The position numbers were made by a program, and so were the translations under genes. DNA of 15,755 bases. Source: UBA1275 sp038124025. GTDB taxonomy: Bacteria; Bacteroidota; Rhodothermia; Balneolales; Balneolaceae. How positions within the stretch are numbered: the stretch's first letter is position 1; every line of letters begins with the position of its first letter. This document shows, piece after piece, positions 8,645 to 14,388 of this stretch. The stretch covers positions 1-15,755 of the forward strand of contig JAYPBC010000037.1 in assembly GCA_038124025.1 (NCBI GenBank), written 5' to 3'. The notes beneath the pieces are model-generated. The model was not told the origin of the DNA. It did not search any database and saw only the letters and a program-made list of their open reading frames with translations.

Positions 8645-8839
8645 CTAAATGTTGCTTTAAAATGGTCGCTTGAACAAGAACAGGTGGTGGCTATACCAAA
8701 AGCGACAACGCTCGAACACTTGCAAGCCAATTTGGAGGCTACAGAATTCGATCTAGAAGACGAACATTTTTTTGCCATCGATGAAATGGAAAAAGATGTT
8801 CATTTAGTGAATCCTTATTTTGCTCCCGATTGGGATTGA
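8645..8839 (+). pseudogene. C-terminal remnant of an aldo/keto reductase
   Basis: Plus-strand frame from 8645 to the TGA at 8837-8839 encodes 64 residues: LNVALKWSLEQEQVVAIPKA, then TTLEHLQANLEATEFDLEDE, and a C-terminal LVNPYFAPDWD. This is the C-terminal part of NADPH-dependent aldo/keto reductases: the xVALKW helix, the VVAIPK cofactor strand, the NLEATEFDLxxE helix and the FAPDWD tail. The N-terminal ~220 residues with the catalytic Asp/Tyr/Lys/His are missing; an in-frame TGA stands at 8642-8644 and nothing reductase-like precedes it. The remnant's stop is one base from the thioesterase stop. I infer an old deletion between the symporter and the reductase gene. No start codon fits, so it is probably not expressed as protein. 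Confidence 0.85.
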
Positions 8840-8840
8840 G

Positions 8841-9581
8841 TTAAGACCATTGGGCCAACGCAATAACAGTTGACTCCGCATTTAGGAGCTGAATTAGATC
8901 ATCTTTCCTTTGTATGTTCAGTGCTGCCTGCGCCCCTAGTTCGTTGAGGAAGACCAAATCAAGCCAGCTTAGGGTTTGACGTTCGGCAGAACTAAGAGTC
9001 TCAAGCATCCAGTCAACATAGTGAGTATTGTTGACATGATTATTCATATCAAGGTGGTAAGCATAGCTATTCATATTAATTTCCTTTTCTGCTTCATTCG
9101 GGTCAAAAGCTCGTAAGCGATTTCTCGTAGGCTCTAGGGCATGGGGGCGATCTGAAAATCTTCGAGATAATATGTCTTTTGGAATGCGTGTAGGACGTCT
9201 GCTGACCAAATCAATAACCATCCAGTAACTTAGAGATTGGACCATTAGGTCTCCTTGTGTATCTCTGACTTCATAATTTCGGTACGCTTTTAACCCATCT
9301 CCGAGTGCAGGCCAGGTTCTAATTTCAATGATTTCTCTCCATTTGGGTAGTCGCTTTATGCGAATTTGAAGACGATGAAGCACCCAGCTGATATTTTGAG
9401 CGTGCATGGCTGTAATGTCAAAGGAAAGTATTTTTGCATTGTTGCCAGCTACTTCTTGAAATAATCTTGCTAAGGCGCTCAGATGCATACATTCATCGGG
9501 CGCTGTTTCCGATGCTCTTACAGTAAATAATTCACTGTGTATGTGACTACTATCTGTTGGAGTACTATTTTCGGAGTTCAT
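8841..9581 (-). CDS. Acyl-ACP thioesterase (FatA/FatB-type double hotdog)
   Basis: Hydrolyses acyl-ACP to release free fatty acids and end fatty-acid elongation; cytoplasmic. The 246-residue protein has two hotdog halves: the N-terminal half opens SELFTVRASETAPDECMHLS and includes ARLFQEVAGNNA and WVLHRLQIRIKRLPKWRE, and the C-terminal half carries YHLDMNNHVNNTHYVDWMLE. Asp178, Asn180 and His182 match the D-x-N-x-H catalytic network of plant FatB. The start ATG ends at 9581. It is transcribed away from the riboswitch and converges on the symporter/aldo-keto remnant, ending one base from the remnant's stop. Acyl-CoA thioesterases share the fold, but the two-domain layout and WREIIEIRTWPALGDGLKAYRN-type stretch favour acyl-ACP. 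Confidence 0.92.
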   Translation of the reverse strand: MNSENSTPTDSSHIHSELFTVRASETAPDECMHLSALARLFQEVAGNNAKILSFDITAMHAQNISWVLHRLQIRIKRLPKWREIIEIRTWPALGDGLKAYRNYEVRDTQGDLMVQSLSYWMVIDLVSRRPTRIPKDILSRRFSDRPHALEPTRNRLRAFDPNEAEKEINMNSYAYHLDMNNHVNNTHYVDWMLETLSSAERQTLSWLDLVFLNELGAQAALNIQRKDDLIQLLNAESTVIALAQWS

Positions 9582-9632
9582 AAAACGGTTGGATATGGTT
9601 CAATTTTATAAGTGAGAGGGCAATGTACCTAC

Positions 9633-9657
9633 ACCCTAGATACTGGTTACGTAGGGT
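9633..9657. repeat. 6-bp inverted repeat in the thioesterase/riboswitch divergent spacer
   Basis: ACCCTA (9633-9638) and TAGGGT (9652-9657) form a perfect inverted repeat with a 13-base gap, 52 bases upstream of the thioesterase start. It could be an operator for the thioesterase gene or a chance repeat; no regulator gene lies nearby. Confidence 0.25.
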
Positions 9658-9713
9658 TTGCAGATTCTATTTCAACAGAGTATAAACTTTAATATTGATT
9701 TCTGATAATTGTT

Positions 9714-9741
9714 TTGGATTAATACAAGGAGCATTTATATT
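9714..9741 (+). promoter_or_regulatory. Candidate promoter for the B12 operon
   Basis: TTGGAT (9714-9719) and TATATT (9736-9741) are separated by 16 bases and would start transcription just before the riboswitch. This is a generic sigma70-like match. The better Bacteroidota motif TAnnTTTG is only approximated here (TACTCTTTG at 9747-9755, one base too long). Position is the main support. Confidence 0.3.
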
Positions 9742-9760
9742 AAAGATACTCTTTGAAATA

Positions 9761-9962
9761 GTGATGGTTCTCTTAAAAGAGATGAAAAGGGAATCCGGTG
9801 TAAATCCGGAGCTGTACCCGCAACTGTAATTCCATTAGAATGAATTCATCGTACTTAATTGTACTCAAGATCCATTCTCATGAACCCTACGAGCAAATCT
9901 TGCCACTGTTAGAAAGCTAACGGGAAGGCCTCGAGGTGGAAAAGTCAGGAGACCTGCCATCA
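9761..9962 (+). promoter_or_regulatory. Cobalamin riboswitch aptamer
   Basis: The conserved cobalamin-aptamer blocks occur in order and spacing: AAAAGGGAATCCGGTG (9785-9800) followed by AAATCCGG; the core GCTGTACCCGCAACTGTAA (9811-9829); GCCACTG (9902-9908) and CGGGAAGGC (9921-9929); and the B12 box AAGTCAGGAGACCTGCC (9942-9958). GATGG at 9763-9767 pairs with CCATC at 9957-9961 to close the outer P1 helix. The variable arm between 9835 and 9885 folds as GAATG/CATTC with an inner GTAC/GTAC stem. In known examples, adenosylcobalamin or a related cobalamin binds and shuts off the downstream gene. It precedes the TonB receptor by about 130 bases and points the same way. Confidence 0.95.
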
Positions 9963-9985
9963 ACGCATCCAGCATCTATTTCTCA

Positions 9986-10071
9986 GGAAATTTTCGGGAG
10001 CTAGAATTTCCATGGGCAACCATTAATAAATCTATGATAATGGACAATTAGACATGTGGTGAAAACCATAT
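9986..10071 (+). promoter_or_regulatory. Probable riboswitch expression platform: three consecutive hairpins
   Basis: Between the aptamer and the receptor start there are three perfect or near-perfect stems. GGAAATT (9986-9992) pairs with AATTTCC (10005-10011). CCATTA (10020-10025) pairs with TAATGG (10038-10043). ATGTGGT (10054-10060) pairs with ACCATAT (10065-10071, one G-T pair) around a GAAA tetraloop. None is followed by a T-tract, so an intrinsic terminator is unlikely. There is no Shine-Dalgarno to sequester, so control of the start region by structure, or of transcription through another route, is inferred. Confidence 0.55.
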
Positions 10072-10090
10072 ATCCAATAGTTTATACTGT

Positions 10091-12337
10091 GTGATGAGTA
10101 GATTCTTCCATTTATGTAGTCGGAGTTTTGCATTCGCATTACGCGAAGCTAAAAACAGTCGGATCACTAGTTACTTCTACTGCCAAACGATCACTTTTTT
10201 GGCCCTAAAGATTCTGATTCTACAGATTAGCTTTGCTATTAGTGTTCAAGCCAAGACCAATGAACGGCGGGTGGAAGCTAAAGACACCCTAGCTAATCCT
10301 CCCATATTAGGCTTAGCCGAAATTGAAATTACTGCTCAGAACCCCTATCAAGACGTTCAACTCCTCGGCAGTCAATATGGGCGATTATCAAAGGAGGTAT
10401 TAGCACTTCGATTGGCATCTCATATGGGGAGCATTGCACAAGAATTTAGTTCGGCCTATGTGCAAACTAATGGCCCAGGAAGCTTAGCCTTGCTTTCACA
10501 AAGAGGCTTACCAGCGTCTAGAACTCAGGTTGTTTGGAATGGTTTCGGGTTAAATCATCCCATGCTCGGTGTGGTTGATTTGTCGTTAATACCAAGTAGT
10601 CTGTTTGACGCGGTATTATTTACACCTGGTTTAGGACAAGCCCGTTACGGTCAGAGTGGGGCCGGATCGATGCATATTTTACAACAAGCAGTCAAGGATG
10701 ATAGGATAGCTCTTCAGCATTCCTTGGGTAGTTTTGGGGCAAAACAGACGAGGTTGCATGCAACATCTTCCAAGGACAATATAAGCTGGGATCTAAGGTT
10801 GTACCGTAAGGCGGCCGAAAATAATTTTGAGTTTAAAAAACGAGTTTTTGACCCAGAACAGCGAGCCATCGTTTCTAAATGGTTTAATCGTGAGAATAAT
10901 GACACTCAATCATATTCGGTCTTGTTCAATGTTAAAAAGGAAGCTAGTCGGCTCCCATTGGGAGGCACTCGGGATGCAATTACTAATCGATCGGCTCCAT
11001 TCTTACGCTCTTTTATTGCTAATAGTGAATATCAAAGTACCATTTGGGCGTTTATCCAAGACAATAATATACCGGGTAGCAAACTAGCGCCTTCTCTTAG
11101 GGCTAGTCAATCCGATGCTTTTTTGCGTTGGATGCAAGGAGTGAGGTGGGGCAGTAGAAATCAGTGGAGAATACAACATTTTATTCATTGGCAGAGCCTA
11201 GATTTTAAAGATCCGGATAAAGAGATTAATAGCGATAGCGATATTTGGAGTAGTATTCTTCGTCTCGAACACCAAAATACATTAGGAAAGCATGCTATTT
11301 TACAAAGTTTGGTAGAATGGTCCATGACCAGCGTAAACAGTACGGACTATGAGCTAATACGCTCTCGATGGTCACTATTACATCGTCACACTATCCACGG
11401 AGAGTTTGGAACCAGAAATACCCTTCGGGTTGATGTAAACCAAGCCTATTACAATGATTTTGGATGGAATTGGTCTGGTGAGCTAGGATGGAAGTCTAAG
11501 CTCAGTAGAGTGCTTGGCCTTCGTATCCTTTCGGCTAAACATTCCGTCATACCTACATTTAATGATTTATATTGGCCTGTTTTAGGTAATTCAGATCTTA
11601 ATAGTGAGCAGGTTTATTCCGTGGAAAGTGGGTTGGAGTGGGCGCAGACTCCGTTCGAGTGGGATGGGGGACAGTTAAGAGCTGATGTACAATTGAGTTA
11701 TTATTGGAATACGGTAAATAATGGAATACGTTGGTTACCGGATAATCAGGGACTTTCAAGACCTTTAAACATAGAAGCAATTACTTCGAGAGGTGTGGAA
11801 TCGGATATCGCCTTAGCGTTCCAGCATGCACAATTTAGTGGCGTGATAAAGAGTGGGATATATCAGGTGATTGCATATATGGACCAGGAACGCTACTCCG
11901 GTGACCCAGCACGTAATAAGCAGCTTCGTTACACTCCTGAATGGCAGTTTAAACATTATGTTTACCTAAGATATAATGCATTGCAGTTCATGCTTTCTAA
12001 TTCTTATGTGGCTGAGCGATACAGCAGTTCAGATCATTCCAGCCCGTTTGATCCTCTTTCTTCCTATTCAACATGGAATGCAGCTTTTGGTGTTGATATA
12101 CCTTGGTCAGCGGGGATGTTCATAGATAAGCGGCCCATTGAGCAGGTAACGATGACTGCCAATAGAAATAGTTCAGCACAGCCGCAGTGGAAGCTGAGCT
12201 GGAGGGTAGAGCTTAACAATATTTTTTCAGAAAGCTATGAACAGGTGCTAAACTACCCCATGCCAGGAAGGCATTTTATGCTAAGTATTCAGTTGCAACG
12301 TGTAGGAAGCGCCAGTAGGGCAGTCACCCGTGAATAG
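10091..12337 (+). CDS. TonB-dependent outer-membrane receptor, probable cobalamin transporter (BtuB-like)
   Basis: Imports a large ligand across the outer membrane using TonB energy; the cobalamin riboswitch just upstream identifies the likely ligand as B12 or a relative. The 748-residue protein has a hydrophobic signal core at about 33-54 ending SVQA, preceded by an unusually long basic region. A TonB box EIEITA lies at 77-82, and a plug domain at about 100-198 contains RGLPASRTQVVWNG and GQARYGQSGAGSMHIL. A beta-barrel follows, with aromatic strands and a late EQVLNYPMPGRHFMLSIQLQ strand. It lacks the N-terminal carboxypeptidase-like domain of SusC proteins. The last 12 residues (RVGSASRAVTRE) extend beyond the usual terminal aromatic strand. 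Start is GTG at 10091 or the adjacent ATG at 10094. BtuB identity is inferred from context rather than from a binding motif. Confidence 0.88.
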   Translation: MMSRFFHLCSRSFAFALREAKNSRITSYFYCQTITFLALKILILQISFAISVQAKTNERRVEAKDTLANPPILGLAEIEITAQNPYQDVQLLGSQYGRLSKEVLALRLASHMGSIAQEFSSAYVQTNGPGSLALLSQRGLPASRTQVVWNGFGLNHPMLGVVDLSLIPSSLFDAVLFTPGLGQARYGQSGAGSMHILQQAVKDDRIALQHSLGSFGAKQTRLHATSSKDNISWDLRLYRKAAENNFEFKKRVFDPEQRAIVSKWFNRENNDTQSYSVLFNVKKEASRLPLGGTRDAITNRSAPFLRSFIANSEYQSTIWAFIQDNNIPGSKLAPSLRASQSDAFLRWMQGVRWGSRNQWRIQHFIHWQSLDFKDPDKEINSDSDIWSSILRLEHQNTLGKHAILQSLVEWSMTSVNSTDYELIRSRWSLLHRHTIHGEFGTRNTLRVDVNQAYYNDFGWNWSGELGWKSKLSRVLGLRILSAKHSVIPTFNDLYWPVLGNSDLNSEQVYSVESGLEWAQTPFEWDGGQLRADVQLSYYWNTVNNGIRWLPDNQGLSRPLNIEAITSRGVESDIALAFQHAQFSGVIKSGIYQVIAYMDQERYSGDPARNKQLRYTPEWQFKHYVYLRYNALQFMLSNSYVAERYSSSDHSSPFDPLSSYSTWNAAFGVDIPWSAGMFIDKRPIEQVTMTANRNSSAQPQWKLSWRVELNNIFSESYEQVLNYPMPGRHFMLSIQLQRVGSASRAVTRE

Positions 12338-12379
12338 TGCAATATTATAACCATAACAACTTCAAAGAATCGTAATCAT

Positions 12380-13918
12380 ATGAACCAAATAGCTTTGAAA
12401 GGTAATGTAAACCTAAGAAAACAACACAAATCTTTGTGCGATGAACTGGAATGCCATCAACCCATCATTAGCCAAACTGCCAAGCCGGCCCGTCGCAGCG
12501 AATCGGCCGTGATCAAATCGTTCGGTCTCATATTGCTCATTTGTATGTACATTTTTTCTACTACACCACTTAAGGCACAGCAAAATGCTGGGTTTAGTGG
12601 ACAATCAGCTACCGAAAGCGGGGCAAAATTGGAACAGGTACTCATTGGAAATGAGGGGGGATTTGGTTCTTCAAATGCTACCATTAGTCGTTATAACCCT
12701 GATACTAAAAGCATTGAGGACGGGGTATTTCTAGGTGTGAACGGCATAGGCTTAGGCGATGTACTGCAGAGTCTACATTATAATGATGGGCAGGTCTATG
12801 CCGTCATGAATAACTCAGCACAAATTGTAGTAATGAACGCTGAATCCTATGCCCAGCAAGGTCTTATTTCACTGCCAGAAGGAGCAAGTCCTAGACAGAT
12901 GCTGCAATTAAGCTCAGACGTAGCTTATGTGACCGACTTGTACGGTGACCTTATTCATTTGATCAATCCAACCACCCAAGAGATTCTTTCCAACAAGATT
13001 GCGGTTGGAGACGGTCCAGAGTATATGGTGTACCATCAAGAGAGGGTTTTTGTGGGTAATTATGGCTTTGGGCAGGATTCAACCATTATGGTAATTGACC
13101 CAGTACAGCACACTGTGGTGGATACCTTGGTTGTAGCTTCAGGTCCAGGCCAAATAATTGTTGATGACCATGGTGATTTGTGGGTGGTGTGTACGGGGTA
13201 TGCAGGAGATTATGATGAACAATGGAATTTAATAGAAGGGACTCAGCGGCCAGGGGGACTTTTTCGAATAGAGCAGGATGCACAGACTCAGCATTGGCAG
13301 GCTAGCCAGGAGCTAGAATTAAAACAAGCCGGCATTCATCTTGGTTATAATCCTACAGAGCAGTTACTGTATATACAAAGTGAAGGGATTAAACAGGTCG
13401 ATTTAAGCCAGGCAAACATAACGACTCAAACGATTGCAACGGATTCTTATTATTCATTTTACTACGAAGCTCTGCAAGGTCATCTTTATTTAGCCGATGC
13501 CAAAGACTATGTGAGTGCGGGCTCCGTCCGGGTAATTGATACCGAAACTCTTCAGGATGTGGATGAATTTAGTGTGGGAATCATTCCAAGTAGTTTTTTA
13601 GCTATCTACGATGTGCAGGATACGGCATTGGATCATTTGTATGACGGGTTGGCTATTGAAGTGGCATTATACCCTAACTATCCCAATCCATTTAATCCAA
13701 CTACCCAGCTACAGTATTCCATACCGAAGAGTGGATATGTAGAATTACTAGTCTTTAATTCTTTGGGCCAAAAAGTGGCTACTTTAGAGAATAGTGTAAA
13801 ACAAAAAGGGCGTCATACAAAGACCTTCAATGCTCAAAATTTACCTTCGGGTGTATATTATGCACACGTTTTATTTAATGGCTATCAGCGTGTTACGAAA
13901 ATGTTACTAATTAAGTAA
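12380..13918 (+). CDS. BtuG-like secreted beta-propeller with T9SS type A sorting domain
   Basis: A 512-residue exported protein. A hydrophobic core at about 48-66 ends PLKA-QQ, a signal peptidase I site without a lipobox. Residues ~84-420 are YncE/DUF5074-like propeller blades: VLIGNEGGFGSSNATISRYN, GDVLQSLHYNDGQVYAVMNN, AYVTDLYGDLIHLINPTT, VGDGPEYMVYHQERVFVGNY, and ASGPGQIIVDDHGDLWVVCT. This order matches the propeller of BtuG surface cobalamin-binding proteins of Bacteroides. Residues 428-512 form a T9SS type A domain starting VALYPNYPNPFNPTTQLQYS and ending VTKMLLIK. It follows the receptor by 42 bp, so it should be in the riboswitch operon. I infer that it captures B12 at the cell surface and hands it to the receptor. 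Its 44-residue pre-signal region suggests the true start may be GTG 12509. Confidence 0.85.
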   Translation: MNQIALKGNVNLRKQHKSLCDELECHQPIISQTAKPARRSESAVIKSFGLILLICMYIFSTTPLKAQQNAGFSGQSATESGAKLEQVLIGNEGGFGSSNATISRYNPDTKSIEDGVFLGVNGIGLGDVLQSLHYNDGQVYAVMNNSAQIVVMNAESYAQQGLISLPEGASPRQMLQLSSDVAYVTDLYGDLIHLINPTTQEILSNKIAVGDGPEYMVYHQERVFVGNYGFGQDSTIMVIDPVQHTVVDTLVVASGPGQIIVDDHGDLWVVCTGYAGDYDEQWNLIEGTQRPGGLFRIEQDAQTQHWQASQELELKQAGIHLGYNPTEQLLYIQSEGIKQVDLSQANITTQTIATDSYYSFYYEALQGHLYLADAKDYVSAGSVRVIDTETLQDVDEFSVGIIPSSFLAIYDVQDTALDHLYDGLAIEVALYPNYPNPFNPTTQLQYSIPKSGYVELLVFNSLGQKVATLENSVKQKGRHTKTFNAQNLPSGVYYAHVLFNGYQRVTKMLLIK

Positions 13919-14029
13919 TTAGTGTTTCTTTGTAATCAATAAATGAATCATATTTTGCTAAAAATTTTATATTTATAAAATGTAAAAAATATTTAAATAA
14001 ATTTATAAAATAAAATGATTTAATTTTTA

Positions 14030-14038
14030 TGTGGATAA
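14030..14038 (-). promoter_or_regulatory. DnaA box (perfect consensus)
   Basis: Plus strand TGTGGATAA is the exact complement of the DnaA box TTATCCACA. It directly abuts the right end of the 72-bp AT tract, an arrangement seen at unwinding elements of origins. Confidence 0.6.
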
Positions 14039-14204
14039 CTTTTCGAGCAATATTTTTTGAGCCATTTATGTTGTAAATTTAAATTTTTACTACTAAAAAG
14101 GGCGTTTTTTCAAATTTTAAATAAAATGTATAATATAATGTAGAGGCTTATTCTTGGGCACTTAAGTGACGCTTAATTACTATTCCTGCGAATTGTTTTT
14201 GCAT

Positions 14205-14213
14205 TGTGGATAA
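14205..14213 (-). promoter_or_regulatory. DnaA box (perfect consensus)
   Basis: A second exact TGTGGATAA in the same orientation as the first, 175 bp downstream of it and 36 bp upstream of the candidate nrdJ promoter. Confidence 0.6.
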
Positions 14214-14224
14214 GTATGCTTAAT

Positions 14225-14233
14225 TGTGGAAAA
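14225..14233 (-). promoter_or_regulatory. DnaA box-like site (one mismatch)
   Basis: TGTGGAAAA (TTTTCCACA on the minus strand) differs from the consensus at one position and starts 20 bp, about two helical turns, after the previous box, in the same orientation and shared context ATTGTGGA. Confidence 0.4.
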
Positions 14234-14248
14234 GAAATTCAGATTTAA

Positions 14249-14280
14249 TTTGTTAGCATACATTTGAGCATATATATTTG
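14249..14280 (+). promoter_or_regulatory. Bacteroidota-type promoter for nrdJ
   Basis: TTTG (14249-14252), a 20-base spacer and TATATTTG (14273-14280) match the Bacteroidota housekeeping-sigma consensus TTTG-N19-21-TAnnTTTG. Transcription would start around 14286, giving a leader of about 100 bases. A second TAnnTTTG (TACATTTG, 14259-14266) lies just upstream; the two sit in near-direct repeats AGCATACATTTG and AGCATATATATTTG. Confidence 0.55.
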
Positions 14281-14333
14281 TTGTCACTTCTTAGGTTGGA
14301 ATTCTAGCCGCTGGAGTCAAAAATATCATCATT

Positions 14334-14348
14334 ACAGGTGCTACCTGT
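14334..14348. repeat. Palindrome ACAGGT-GCT-ACCTGT in the nrdJ leader
   Basis: A perfect 6-bp inverted repeat with a 3-base centre, 40 bp upstream of the nrdJ start and downstream of the proposed promoter. It could be a dimeric repressor operator or an RNA hairpin. It does not match the NrdR box consensus. Confidence 0.4.
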
Positions 14349-14388
14349 TACGACACTAACGAAAAATTAACGCAAACGAAGTAGCTAC

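Larger units (their letters stand above)
13919..14388. other. AT-rich 470-bp intergenic region with DnaA boxes upstream of nrdJ
   Basis: No gene is seen here on either strand. From 13959 to 14030, 72 bases contain only two G/C, including a perfect ATTTTAT/ATAAAAT inverted repeat at 13964-13981 that could end transcription of the propeller gene. A DnaA box follows at once, and two more box-like sequences lie near 14205-14233. Other elements are overlapping TATAAT motifs at 14129-14139, a CACTTAAGTG palindrome at 14159-14168, the nrdJ promoter and a 5'-UTR palindrome. It could be a regulated nrd promoter or a replication origin. Confidence 0.7.

Noticed and set aside
14255..14280. Near-direct repeats considered as NrdR boxes
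   Set aside because: Only the central ATATAT matches the NrdR consensus; the ACAC and GTGT flanks are missing. The TAnnTTTG promoter explanation fits better.
14281..14388. Possible second cobalamin riboswitch in the nrdJ leader
   Set aside because: None of the aptamer core blocks or the B12 box is present, and the leader of about 100 bases is too short for the aptamer.
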